A DNA stretch of 64,000 nucleotides from Lineus longissimus (GCF_910592395.1 NC_088317.1:14448001-14512000); one strand, 5' to 3'. Positions 1 through 10,390 are shown, counted from the stretch's first letter. Program-made: numbers and translations. Notes: generated by a model from the letters alone, not told the origin.

Positions 1-1
1 C

Positions 2-91
2 ATAATGGCTGCGGTCATGGTACCAACTTTTTTGGTTGCACTCCACGTAAAGTTGGTTACAAGGAAACAGCATGAGAATGGCGACAAATGA
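2..91 (+). CDS. C-terminal end of SLC18-like paralogue P (5' part outside window)
   Basis: The window opens inside an exon. Twenty-nine codons and a TGA at 89-91 encode the last membrane helix and basic tail of a major facilitator transporter, and match the end of the copy at 8322 almost base for base. This is the leftmost copy of P. Since the other copies lost their N-terminal half at the tandem-unit junction, this one, whose upstream side is off-window, is the only one that could still belong to a full-length gene. Whether it does cannot be seen here. Confidence 0.8.
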   Translation: MMAAVMVPTFLVALHVKLVTRKQHENGDK

Positions 92-134
92 GAGCGTGCA
101 TTCACGATCCTTGGCATGGACAGGTATCCAACCC

Positions 135-1180
135 GGTAGGTGATCAAGCTTGGAAACAGAAAAAACTTGGAACCAGTGATAAACCTTGGAATAGTCAGTA
201 CTAAACCGTGGAATCTCTGTGCAAGTACCGCGTGAAATCGGATGCGTTCCTTCCACAATTTATACCCGTCCCAGCTGACATTATTGATATCAATTTGCCA
301 GTAGTTCCAGAAACCACCTTTTTGTGGAGGATGACGTCATCATGGAATGCATTTGAAATGCGTTGTTGTCGTTAAAAAATAAACCTATATTCACGACAGG
401 CCGCAATTGCAAATATCTAATGTTTTCTTTTCAATGAAAGCAAAAGAAAGGTTTTGTGATTGTTTTGTATTCCATATACTAAAATAAAACGTTTTTATTA
501 GAAAAATCATTTTGTGTGTATATTGCTCTGATTAAGCTTGGTAGATTAGACAAACGTGCACACGGGAATCACTAAAAAATGTGTCCGCTTAGAACTGGTT
601 ACATCACGAAAATATCTCTACATCCCTCGATGTGTACGAAATCGCTCACTGTGAAGGAATTTGTTTACATTTTTCATCTCCAAACCCGGCGAAAACCTTC
701 GGTAATAAATCTTCTTATATGTTTCTTGTCATGCTTAAGATGATGTACGGATAAGTGCCAGTCGGTACTGCATGGTGTAGTCAATCTTCTCTGTATCACC
801 CTGTATGATCACACCGCTCCGTAGTTCAAATAGGCCCCGTGTGGTGGCGTAGTAAGCGGAGCGCTGATTGGTCCATATTAGGGGTGTGTGGTGTGCGTGT
901 CGTCACGTGCATGCCCATATTTGGGAGGTCAGTTCTGTACACTGGAGGCGGGGTACGACTGGGTTGTTCTAAAATATACAGTGTTGAATCGGATATGCGA
1001 CTGATTTCTAAACTACCGTCTAATTCCGATCTGATCATGCAAATATAAGCTCCAGACATTGATTCATAACCACTTTACGTTCCAATGGAATTATTTCATG
1101 TTTTGATGCATTTTTAGGACTGTTTCCAAGGTTTATCACTGGTTCCAAGGTTTCACTGTTTCCAAGCTTTATCACCTACC
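135..1180. mobile_element. Non-autonomous DNA transposon, 9-bp target duplication, unit A
   Basis: Inverted ends of about 60 bp: the left end starts GGTAGGTGATCAAGCTTGG and the right end, read on the other strand, GGTAGGTGATAAAGCTTGG. Both sides are flanked by ATCCAACCC (126-134 and 1181-1189), a 9-bp target duplication. No transposase-like frame is present. The element sits 34 bp after the stop codon of paralogue P. A 9-bp duplication fits Mutator-like or Merlin-like families; the superfamily is inferred only. Confidence 0.85.
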
Positions 1181-1189
1181 ATCCAACCC

Positions 1190-1998
1190 TCGTAAGAAGG
1201 CATAATGCTGATGTGTTATACGAGTGAATGGATGCACGCTTCGGGTTATTCCTCAGAATTCCAAAATTGGCGGTAACAATGGGCAAGATTATCACGAGTA
1301 CGACCTCAACATATGCTATTGCCTCAAGTTGTGAAATTAATCCTTCTGCTAGCAGATTTTTAAAAGGTTTTCAGCTGAGAAAATTCTTCGGACTTTATAC
1401 GATATTTCAATATTAAATGGAGTATATAGGCAGCAGCTAGGTAGGCAAGAATAAAGTTATGCAAAGTCACCAATAGAGTCCTCTTCTGTCTCACAGTTGG
1501 TCGAAACTATTCACGCTTGTACCAGGAATACACTTTGTGCTGCTTCTGTGCTTATAGGCCACTTTCACCAGCCCCCTGCACCTGCATATAGCCGCGAAAT
1601 GAGACGCACTCTACATTCATAGTGCAGTTTCCATATTTAAATTCCACGTACCACGACTGAGTTATTACCCTATTCTGATGACAATGCCGACTGGAACTGA
1701 GTGAGCCCTCCGTGTACGATCACCGAAACGGCACAATGACGTCATTGCGATGACAAGTTCTCGATTATCTCGATACTAACGTATCACAAGGGAGTTTTTT
1801 CCCCAAATGGCCGCGATGATGATGACGTATCCTTTACATTGTACATGACGTAATCTAAATGTACAATGTACTTTTAGTAGAAAGAATGTGCAAATGTAAT
1901 ACACCACAGGAATGTCTGATGAGATCCTTGTTGCTTTTGACCTTCTTAATTCGCTCCTGGCACAATTCAACCGGTGAATCATATCTGGGGAGTTTCAA
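1190..1998. other. Intergenic, dispersed-repeat similarity
   Basis: No supported gene. The stretch around 1420-1540, including a run reading ATTCACGCTTGTAC, recurs in diverged form near 36185-36290 and in reverse orientation near 36915-36990, so part of it is a dispersed repeat. Confidence 0.5.
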
Positions 1999-2128
1999 TA
2001 GGGAGTTTTCGCAAAGCCCTCGAAACGCCTTTTTGAACGCATATCCCATTGTTCAACATCCTGAACACGATGCAAACAGTGTGATAGGCTTTCGTATTGG
2101 CGTTTCGGAACTTTGCGAAAGCTCCCTA
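1999..2128. mobile_element. Small MITE with TA flanks, unit A
   Basis: About 30-bp inverted ends: TAGGGAGTTTTCGCAAAG at the left, and TAGGGAGCTTTCGCAAAG when the right end is read on the other strand. The element is flanked by TA, as in Tc1/mariner-type insertions. It is 130 bp long and has no coding capacity. Orthologous copies occur in units B and C, so it predates the tandem duplication. Confidence 0.7.
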
Positions 2129-2842
2129 CCGGTCCGTGAAAGCATGCAAAGGACCCTATCTTCAAAATATCAATTCATGAACAAAGCCTGGCCTGTACAC
2201 GGTCTATAAACTATATTCAGTGTATATGCGACTATCCATTTGGCACATTGATGCGATATTGAGTTTTGACGATACCAGCGGTCACCAATTCATTTCGTGT
2301 CACCTTACCGCATGACATAACACCATATTATAACAAATGTGGTAGGTTTGGTATTAGGAAATGTTAGGCCGATATTGCAAACCAAATTTTATTAAAATCA
2401 TTAACACGTAAACGGATAACACATGTGTTGTCAGTTCATATTTTATGCGCCTACCATGATTGGAGCAAGCTAGAGAAGAGGAACATATTTTTTCGAGGAA
2501 TTTGGTGAGATCCAGGGAGAGTTTTGAACACGAAAGACAGTTTGAAATAAACTGCCTTTGTTTCAAATTTGAATAGCATTGTACCATTGCTGTAAACCGA
2601 CTGATTAATTAACCGCGCTATAAGAGATTCAGCCTTGATCTTCAAATAGGATTCAGGAACTGAAATTGGAAGATATTTTCCCAACAGCCCGATTTCCGTG
2701 TGAGTTACTTCTTTTTATCACTGCACTTGCCTGCAAGTCACCGAATTTGTTTGTCTGCCATCGAGTCGTGGTAACCGTATAGAAGAGTTTCCATAGTCCT
2801 TGGTTCTAATTGATGTATTAAACTTCGAATCGAATATCTGCA
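2129..2842. other. Upstream region of transporter gene Q, unit A
   Basis: About 700 bp before the start codon, strongly conserved between A and B and with scattered substitutions in C. No clear TATA box was found. TTTCCATAG at about 2789-2797 resembles a splice acceptor 45 bp before the ATG, so a 5'-UTR intron is possible but unproven. Confidence 0.3.
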
Positions 2843-4426
2843 ATGGATAAGACCACGGGACTTGGGAGGCTGGACGCTTTTCGGAGCAGTAAGGCGCTAA
2901 TCAGTTTAGCATTTGTCCTAGCAATCTTCACTGACTCTTCACTAAGATATCTGAAGATTGCTCTTACGCCAACCGTTGTTAGACAACTACAATTCGACCA
3001 ATGCAATTGTTCCGAATTCAGGGATTTGAACCGGAGGAACGAAACGAGCAACACGATATACAAGCACGATGTACGTACACAAGAAAACTCGGCATTTGGT
3101 AGATCGTTGACAGGATTCTGCAGGAAAGGAAATACCTCAGATTGCTGGTCAAAAGAGGGAGTGGTCAGTCAGACCACGCCAGGTGTTGGAGCCGTAATAG
3201 GAGTATCGGAGTTCGCTGAATTCATTGCAAGTCCGGTCGTAGGGATTTGGTGTTCGAAATACGGACACCGGACGCCCTTCTTAGTCGGAGCAGTCCTCGA
3301 GGTTATCAGCAGTGTGGGGTTCCTCATTGCACCTAATGTCGTTGCCTTGTCAATCGCGAGTGCGTTTCAAGGAATTTCCTGTGTCATCATCTTCATAAGT
3401 GGTTTGGTCATGGTCACGGACGTTTTTGATCCTGATGAGGGTGGAAGGTTGATTTCAAGATCATATGGCTTCACATGCCCAACTGCGGCGATAATTTCTT
3501 TTGTAGTGGGTAGCATAGTGTATGAATATTTTGGTCTTGGTTTACCCATGGGATCAGTTGTAGTGCTAGCTTTAATCGACTTTATCGTTCGACTCTTGAT
3601 CAAACCAGGTGGCCGCGTCAAGAACGAGAATACTCCCAAAGGAGAATCTTTGGGCAAGAAGGAAAATTTGTGCCAACGTCAAAATGCGTTGGAATCTACG
3701 GGGAGTGCCGTTCAAAATAACGACACGTCTGATTTCGAAGAGAAGATTTCCGACGACACACCCATCAATGATAAAAATCTCTCAATCAAATCCGCGGATC
3801 AGAAAAGTGGTGATCGAGAGGCAACTTACAAAGACTTGCTTTCCGACTTTGTTGTCAATGAACTATTGGTGGGAATCTTTCTTGCGTGTATGGCATGCAA
3901 TTTGATCGTTTCCACCGCTACTAACCGGTCCATCAATATACTCGAGGCGAAGCAATGGCAAATTGGGATAGTCCTCGGTATTGGCCCTTTCACGCAGCTC
4001 CTTGTAGCGGTTCTAACCGTCCGGGTCATATCAAAACAAAACCTCTGGATGTTTATTCTTGCAACTGTTGCATGGATTATATTCGCGTTGATTGTCTACC
4101 CGCTGACTACGAATGTCTGGTGGACTATTGTACCCGAGGTATCATTCCGGGGAGTAGCGCTTTCGTTTGCCTTTGTTTACACTCCGAACGCGTACCGCTT
4201 GCTACTGGAGGCCCGCCACAAGCAGGCTGCCGCTAAGGTGTTTGCTCTCGTTAAGGCAGCCAGTGTGTTAGGAAACGCACTTGGTCCGTTTCTTGGATAT
4301 CTGTCATTGTATACGTCATTTATGACGCTGTATTACTGTATGGCTGGCGTCATGTTGCCAGCTGTTTTCGTAGCATTCCATATCAGACTGGTGTTGCGGA
4401 GACAGAACGAGAAAAACGGAAAATAA
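2843..4426 (+). CDS. SLC18-like (VMAT/VAChT-related) MFS transporter, gene Q copy A
   Basis: A 527-residue twelve-helix major facilitator protein in one uninterrupted exon. Helices lie near residues 16-40, 115-137, 146-166, 168-192, 207-228, 235-255, 334-355, 371-393, 400-421, 428-450, 464-488 and 492-516. A large first luminal loop (about 41-114) carries N-glycosylation sequons at N55, N66 and N97; a cytoplasmic linker of about 75 residues follows helix 6. Loop 2-3 has the family motif A variant (134-147), and FQGIS (175-179) matches the helix-4 FQGI/LQGI signature of vesicular amine transporters. Aligned by eye to VMAT2, D31 matches the helix-1 aspartate, but helix-2 K139 is S122, helix-10 D400 is F444 and helix-11 D427 is K471. 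Substrate is therefore unlikely to be a classical monoamine or acetylcholine. The ATG begins the conserved frame. Differs from copy B only at residue 60 (R here, S in B and C). Confidence 0.85.
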   Translation: MDKTTGLGRLDAFRSSKALISLAFVLAIFTDSSLRYLKIALTPTVVRQLQFDQCNCSEFRDLNRRNETSNTIYKHDVRTQENSAFGRSLTGFCRKGNTSDCWSKEGVVSQTTPGVGAVIGVSEFAEFIASPVVGIWCSKYGHRTPFLVGAVLEVISSVGFLIAPNVVALSIASAFQGISCVIIFISGLVMVTDVFDPDEGGRLISRSYGFTCPTAAIISFVVGSIVYEYFGLGLPMGSVVVLALIDFIVRLLIKPGGRVKNENTPKGESLGKKENLCQRQNALESTGSAVQNNDTSDFEEKISDDTPINDKNLSIKSADQKSGDREATYKDLLSDFVVNELLVGIFLACMACNLIVSTATNRSINILEAKQWQIGIVLGIGPFTQLLVAVLTVRVISKQNLWMFILATVAWIIFALIVYPLTTNVWWTIVPEVSFRGVALSFAFVYTPNAYRLLLEARHKQAAAKVFALVKAASVLGNALGPFLGYLSLYTSFMTLYYCMAGVMLPAVFVAFHIRLVLRRQNEKNGK

Positions 4427-4499
4427 CTGATTTGACTGGTGTATCTTTTCCATGGGTTTCTCTTGCCAAGTTATGGTAAATAAGCATGCCAAAATGCTA

Positions 4500-5909
4500 C
4501 AGGCCATCGAATGAGCGGAATGAGCGGATTCTGTACAAAATATGATATGATTTCATACAAAATGGAACTTGATGAATTCATTAAGTTTTCATTTGTTCGT
4601 TACGCCACACAGATTATTTGAAAATCGCTTTTTACAGTCGTTAAGCCACGACTCGCAATGAGGGCATGAAAACTGGTCTGCAGGGACTGTTTGGTTCTGT
4701 CGGTAGCCGTGTATGGCAAGCGGAGTGTCCAGTAATAAAAAAACCTAGATTTATTAAAAAAAACCTGGGTTTTTTACCTAATGAACTAAGTTTATTTGGA
4801 AAAAAAATAGTTTTTTTTAAACAACCTTGTTTATTAGCTAATAAACCGAGTTTCTTTAATAAAACCAAGTTTTTTTACTTTCTTTCCTAATAAAGTAGGT
4901 TTTTAACAGAAACTAAAATTTTATGCTAAAAAACCTGGTTTATTACCTAAAAAACTTGGTTTTTTTACCACATAATCGTATAAAATATAAGTTTCTGTAC
5001 AGAAATGTCCATTTTTTCAATAAAACAAGGTTTATTACCAAAACAACCTAGTTTATTTAAAAAAACTAAGTTTTTTACTGATAAACCTAGTTTTTTTAAA
5101 TAAACCTGGTGATTAGAAAACTTACATTTTTAAACCTCGATCCTACCTACATTGAGTTATCTGGGATGAGGTTAGGGTCTCACTAACTAGTTTACAGAGT
5201 GCAGTGCAGTGCAGCATTAGTACCACGTGGTGCCGAGGTTGCCCATCCTCGTCCCGATAACATCGCGGATTTGTGTACATGGGGCGAGGTAAAAAATACA
5301 AGTTTCTCGATAGAAAGTAGGTTTTTGCACGCCGTTTGTCCAGTTATTCAAAACAACCTACATTTTTACAATAAAACCAGGTTTTATTGCAAAAAACTAA
5401 GTTGTTTTGTATAAAACCAAGTTTTTTACGTAAAAAGGTAGGTTTATTAGCCATTTGTCCAGTTATTGTTAATAAACCAAGATTCTTTGCTATTAAAACT
5501 AACTTTATTACCACTGGATGAAAAACTTATATTTTAGGGAATATAACCAAGTTTATTTGTTAAACTTGACATTTGTGGATAGAAACAAGGTTTATTAGGT
5601 AAAAAACTTGGTTTTATTAAAGAAACTCGGTTTATTAGCTAATAAACAAGATTGTTTTAAAAAAACCTATACTTTTTCCAAATAAAACCAGGTATTTTGA
5701 ATAAATCTAGGTTTTTTTAATTACTGGACACTCCGCTTGCCATAGCCGTGCGCAGCGGAGAATTACCGTACTTCCTTTCGTCTTCAGAGTTCAGGCATGG
5801 CGACGATCATCGCGACAAATACTGGCTTTTCCAGGTGATTGAAGCCCAGAATCCGCTCATTCCGCTTATTCCGCTTATTCCGCTCATTCCGCTAATTCTA
5901 CATGGCCAG
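4500..5909. mobile_element. Outer inverted-repeat transposon of a nested pair, unit A
   Basis: Left end CAGGCCAT...GAATGAGCGG; right end, read on the other strand, CTGGCCATGTAGAATTAGCGG. The direct repeat TGCTA abuts both ends (4495-4499, 5910-5914). The right arm holds about four 9-bp ATTCCGCTT-type repeats (about 5855-5893), fewer in the left arm. Most of the body is a second transposon (4712-5744). The insertion lies 73 bp after the stop of gene Q. No transposase frame was found; the superfamily is not assigned. Confidence 0.75.
4712..5744. mobile_element. Inner AT-rich, palindrome-filled transposon, unit A
   Basis: Ends TATGGCAAGCGGAGTGTCCA and its near-perfect inverse (over 40 bp of terminal inverted repeat). 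GCCGTG lies on both flanks (4706-4711, 5745-5750). The interior is extremely AT-rich and made of many short, near-self-complementary blocks around AAACCWGGTTT and TTTATTA, in both orientations, with a less biased island at about 5140-5290. No gene. The whole body could fold into a long imperfect hairpin. Confidence 0.8.
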
Positions 5910-5914
5910 TGCTA

Positions 5915-6672
5915 CCGTTTACCATGCTACGGACAGGGCCAATCCCGATCAACTGGTGAGCTGGGCGCGGTAAGAGCGAGAAGCCGCCCATTCGAGTATA
6001 TTTAACCCTGGCACACTTGATCAAGTTCGTGATACACTAACTGCTGGTGGAAAGGCGAAAGATGGGCTCTGGCTTTTTGAGATCATGTAGGGAGCATCTT
6101 TGTTGTAAGTGCTTATTCTTTTGTTGTCTCCTTGTTGTGAATAAGGAAGGTAACATCATTCAGAGTGTCAAGTTAGATGGTGGGCACCGATATCATTCTG
6201 TGCAGTCACCCGAATGCTTTTGTTACCGCTCGGGACAGGATCCAGATGTTTCAATGGATTACAGTTGAATCCCTCTAAGGACACCCTCGGAACTTACACG
6301 TCTGCCTCATATTAATAGAAAGGTGTCGAGACTAGAGAGGTCAAATTGAATGGAAATAACCAATTTGGTACCAAAACTAGTGTCCTCATTTGAGAGGTTG
6401 TCCTTTATAGAGAGATGTCCGCTATATAAGGGAGTATTCACTGTAAATTATCCTTAGACAGATCAGAGGGATCTCATCATCCTTCCACGACGTAGAGAAT
6501 AAAACTAGCTCCAGACAGCGATCAACTCGTTTGCAGGCCATAGATGCATTACTGGTCATCGCTGTATGGAGCTCTGTGGTCCCGTCATGACGTCATGAAG
6601 CTACTCCGCACACCCTGATAATACGACGTCACCGATATTCAGGTTAGCTGTGTTATCGGGGTGACGCAAAGT
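5915..6672. other. Intergenic, repeat-like
   Basis: No supported gene. Positions 6310-6450 hold degenerate tandem copies of an AGAGAGGT-GTCC motif, which looks like the edge of a repeated element. The rest shows nothing recognisable. Confidence 0.35.
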
Positions 6673-7055
6673 GAATTGAATTGAATTGAAATTTACAAAA
6701 TCCAAAATGAATTTGCTCTGATGTGCTGCTTCAAAATATCGTCTGAATGTACAGATGGGTTTCTAACCACGCCTGAAAATGGCAACAGTCTTAGCCCTTT
6801 GAATATCATTACTGAGTTCGTTCAAAAGTCTGGCCGCCTGCACAATGAAGCTCCTCCCTCCGTACTTCTCCATGCGATACATAGGGATCCTCAGGAAACA
6901 GTTGTCTTCAGACCTCAGGGATCGCCCGGGGTCGAACGATGGGAGGAGCTCAGATATGTAAGCAGGGGCAAGTCCGTTCCTTGCTTTGTATTTAAGTATC
7001 ATTATCTTGAACTCACGGATCGGTAACCAGAGGAGACTTTTCAGCACGGGGTTAA
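6673..7055 (-). pseudogene. 3' tail of a non-LTR retrotransposon (CR1/L2/jockey-like), unit A
   Basis: The minus-strand frame 7047-6763 encodes the C-terminal tail typical of LINE reverse transcriptases: a LxWLPI-REFKI start, a YKARNGLAPAYISELL block, then SLRSED and a G-SF--QAARL-NELS block. The copy is 5'-truncated. It ends near a (TTCAA)3 microsatellite at 6673-6692, a common LINE 3' end. In A and B the frame stops at a TAG that is CAG in unit C. Confidence 0.75.
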
Positions 7056-7536
7056 TGTTTGATTTTGCGTATCCCTGTGATCACACGGCTTGCATGATTC
7101 TACATTAATCCAGTCTGGACATGACAGTTGATTGCACTAGCAGTTTTGTAGCTTCTTTCGTAAGTCAAGGCCTGGATATTGAGTGAGTGCCACCCAGGGA
7201 CGGTGCAAACCGTATTTGCGCGCTAGGACTTCTTAACTGGCCGTTTGCCTGCTAGGCACAACAACAAGCTCTTTATTTCTACTATTTCAAAGTAAAGGGT
7301 CATTGCAAAATCGATCACAGCGCCATCGCATGACTGATCACAGTCGTCGGCGAAAACAAGCAATTATACTGAAATTTACTGACTGGCCTGAAGTTGGTAA
7401 CATATTTCTACCTGGCATACCTGGTATTCCTAATCCAAATTATCAATTAATTCTACGTTTTAATTGCATGGGCTGAGTGAATTGTTCAATACATGTAGCA
7501 AGTATTGAATGGGGGTACTAATAGCAGTCACACGGA
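7056..7536. other. Intergenic between LINE tail and unit boundary
   Basis: No gene or clear element recognised. The sequence is shared with units B and C up to the unit boundary at 7581. Confidence 0.4.
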
Positions 7537-8322
7537 ATGTACTGTAAGGTGGGTCCCTCTAGGGCCGCGTATAGATATCAGATATATTACGGGGGCCAAA
7601 GTGCGTCGGATTCCTCTATTTTTCCAGTTCAAAATGGGAATGACTCCTCGAATCAAGGCCTTGGCGATTCTTTAAGTATGCCAATCGAAGCTGATGATCT
7701 AAAATGTAGGAATCAAGCCAGTTACAAAGACTTGCTATCCGACGTCGTCGTTATCGAGTTACTGGTAGCTATCTTGCTCGCCAGTCTCTGTTGCAGTTTG
7801 ATTGTTTCAACCGCTCCGAATCGCTCAATCAACGTGCTCGAGGCGGAGCAATGGCAAGTTGGTGTCATCCTCGGAATAGCCCCGTGCGCCCAATTCTTGG
7901 TGGCCGTTATGACGGTGAGAATTCTATCCAAGGAAAACCTATGGATATTCATTCTTGGGACGCTTCTATGGATTACATTTTCATTAATAACCTATCCTCT
8001 AACTACGAATGTCTGGTGGACCGTAGTACCCGAGATATCTTACCGCGGTGTGGCACTGTCGTTGGGTCAGGTCTACTTTGGGAACTTGTACCACTTGCTT
8101 CTGCAGAACCGCCATGAAGACGCCGCTGCAAAGGTGTTCGCACTCGTGAAAGCGGCCAATGTTCTAGGGAACGGTGTCGGCCCATTCGTGGGCTATCTGT
8201 TACAGTACACGTCGTTCATGGTGCTATATTACATAATGGCTGCGGTCATGGTACCAACTTTTTTGGTTGCACTCCACGTAAAGTTGGTTACAAGGAAACA
8301 GCATGAGAATGGCGACAAATGA
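7537..8322 (+). CDS. C-terminal half of SLC18-like paralogue P (5'-truncated), start of unit B
   Basis: The open frame has 261 codons, but homology to gene Q starts only at about codon 30, inside the cytoplasmic linker (VQNGNDSS matches VQNNDTSD). From there it covers helices 7-12 and the tail. Helix 11 keeps the unusual lysine (K205), and the helix-10 position of VMAT2 D400 is Q178. The first 15 codons (7537-7581) belong to the previous unit's flank, so this ATG is probably an artefact of the junction. A good acceptor-like CTCTATTTTTCCAG at about 7613-7626 directly precedes the homologous part, so it may be the 3' exon of a gene that lost its 5' half. Half-transporters of this kind are not expected to work alone. 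P and Q are clearly diverged relative to the near-identity of A and B. Confidence 0.6.
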   Translation: MYCKVGPSRAAYRYQIYYGGQSASDSSIFPVQNGNDSSNQGLGDSLSMPIEADDLKCRNQASYKDLLSDVVVIELLVAILLASLCCSLIVSTAPNRSINVLEAEQWQVGVILGIAPCAQFLVAVMTVRILSKENLWIFILGTLLWITFSLITYPLTTNVWWTVVPEISYRGVALSLGQVYFGNLYHLLLQNRHEDAAAKVFALVKAANVLGNGVGPFVGYLLQYTSFMVLYYIMAAVMVPTFLVALHVKLVTRKQHENGDK

Positions 8323-8365
8323 GAGCGTGCATTCACGATCCTTGGCATGGAGAGGTATCCAACCC

Positions 8366-9442
8366 GGTAGGTGATCAAGCTTGGAAACAGAAAAACCTTG
8401 GAACCAGTGATAAACCTTGGAATAGTCAGTACTAAACCGTGGAATCTCTGTGCAAGTACCGCGTGAAATCGGGTGCGTTCCTTCCACAATTTATACCCTT
8501 CCAATTGCCAATCACGTCCCAGCTGACATTATTGATAGCAATTTGCCAGTAGTTCCAGAAACCACCTTTTTGTGGAGGATGACGTCATCATGGAATGCAT
8601 TTGAAATGCGTTGTTGTCGTTAAAAAATAAACTTATATTCATGACGGGCCACAATTGCAAATATCTAATGTTTTCTTTTCAATGAAAGCAAAAGAAAGGT
8701 TTTGTGATTGTTTTGTATTCCATATACTAAAATAAAATGTTTTTATTAGAAGAATCATTTTGTGTGTATAATGCTCTGATTAAGCTTGGTTGATTAGACA
8801 AACATGCACACGGGACTCACTAAAAAATGTGTCCGCTTAGAACTGGTGACATCACGAAAATATATCTCTACATCCCTCGATGTGTACATGAAAATGTACG
8901 AAATCGCTCACTGTGAAGGAATTTGTTCACATTTTTCATCGCCAAACCCGGCTAAAACCTTCGGTAATAAATCTTCTTATATGTTTCTTGTCATGCTTAA
9001 GATGATGTACGAATAAGTGCCAGTCGGTACTGCATGGTGTAGTCAATCTTCTCTGTATCACCCTGTATGATCACACTGCTCCGTAGTTCAAATAGGCCCC
9101 GTGTGGTGGCGTAGTAAGCGGAGCGCTGATTGGTCCATATTAGGGGTGTGTGGTGTGCGTGTCGTCACGTGCATGCCCATATTTGGGAGATCAGTTCTGT
9201 ACACTGGAGGCGGGGTACGACTGGGTTGTTCTAAAATATACAGTGTTGAATCGGATATGCGACTGATTTCTAAACTACCGTCTAATTCCGATCTGATCAT
9301 GCAAATATAAGCTCCAAATATTGATTCATAACCACCTTACGTTCCAATGGAATTATTTCATGTTTTTATGCATTTTTAGGACTGTTTCCAAGGTTTATCA
9401 CTGGTTCCAAGGTTTCACTGTTTCCAAGCTTTATCACCTACC
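8366..9442. mobile_element. Non-autonomous DNA transposon, 9-bp target duplication, unit B
   Basis: Same element and site as in unit A, with ATCCAACCC at 8357-8365 and 9443-9451. It is 31 bp longer than the A copy because of small indels. Confidence 0.85.
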
Positions 9443-9451
9443 ATCCAACCC

Positions 9452-10260
9452 TCGTAAGAAGGCATAATGCTGATGTGTTATACGAGTGAATGGATGCACG
9501 CTTCGGGTTATTCCTCAGAATTCCAAAATTGGCGGTAACAATGGGCAAGATTATCACGAGTACGACCTCAACATATGCTATTGCCTCAAGTTGTGAAATT
9601 AATCCTTCTGCTGGCAGATTTTTAAAAGGTTTTCAGCTGAGAAAATTCTTCGGACTTTATACGATATTTCAATGTTAAATGGAGTCTATAGGCAGCAGCT
9701 AGGTAGGCAAGAATAAAGTTATGCAAAGTCACCAATAGAGTCCTCTTCTGTCTCACAGTTGGTCGAAACTATTCACGCTTGTACCAGGAATACACTTTGT
9801 GCTGCTTCTGTGCTTATAGGCCACTTTCACCAGCCCCCTGCACCTGCATATAGCCGCGAAATGAGACGCACTCTACATTCATAGTGCAGTTTCCATATTT
9901 AAATTCCACGTACCACGACTGAGTTATTACCCTATTCTGATGACAATGCCGACTGGAACTGAGTGAGCCCTCCGTGTACGATCACCGAAACGGCACAATG
10001 ACGTCATTGCGATGACAAGTTCTCGATTATCTCGATACTAACGTATCACAAGGGAGTTTTTTCCCCAAATGGCCGCGATGATGATGACGTATCCTTTACA
10101 TTGTACATGACGTAATCTAAATGTACAATGTACTTTTAGTAGAAAGAATGTGCAAATGTAATACACCACAGGAATGTCTGATGAGATCCTTGTTGCTTTT
10201 GACCTTCTTAATTCGCTCCTGGCACAATTCAACCGGTGAATCATATCTGGGGAGTTTCAA
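9452..10260. other. Intergenic, unit B
   Basis: Counterpart of the gene-free stretch between the two elements in unit A; no additional feature. Confidence 0.4.
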
Positions 10261-10390
10261 TAGGGAGTTTTCGCAAAGCCCTCGAAACGCCTTTTTGAAC
10301 GCATATCCCATTGTTCAACATCCTGAACACGATGCAAACAGTGTGATAGGCTTTCGTATTGGCGTTTCGGAACTTTGCGAAAGCTCCCTA
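10261..10390. mobile_element. Small MITE with TA flanks, unit B
   Basis: Same 130-bp element as in unit A: inverted ends TAGGGAGTTTTCGCAAAG and TAGGGAGCTTTCGCAAAG. Confidence 0.7.

Larger units (their letters stand above)
1..7581. repeat. Tandem unit A of the SLC18-like array (left end outside window)
   Basis: Matches unit B at an offset of 8262 over most of its length (8231 at the extreme left, because of about 31 bp of indels in the first kilobase). The right boundary is where units A and B continue into the truncated transporter gene while unit C enters unrelated flank: all three share sequence up to 7581, 15843 and 21744. From about 1430 to 7581 A and B differ at only a few bases; the first 1.1 kb is clearly more diverged. 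Confidence 0.9.

Noticed and set aside
1912-1920. Other CTGATGA occurrences (e.g. about 1917, 36734, 40326, 46398) as hammerheads
   Set aside because: No GAAA core or matching stems at the right distance.
1859-2209. 116-codon ORF on the plus strand (also in B)
   Set aside because: It overlaps a small MITE and is altered and shortened in unit C. No protein features.
4666-5414. ORFs in the AT-rich element of units A-C
   Set aside because: Low-complexity K/F/N-rich translations of a transposon interior; they change with homopolymer indels between units.
7613-7626. Splicing of Q's N-terminal half onto the downstream P half as a chimeric transporter
   Set aside because: An acceptor-like site exists, but the homologous join would require a donor in a different phase and no good donor is seen in the Q linker.
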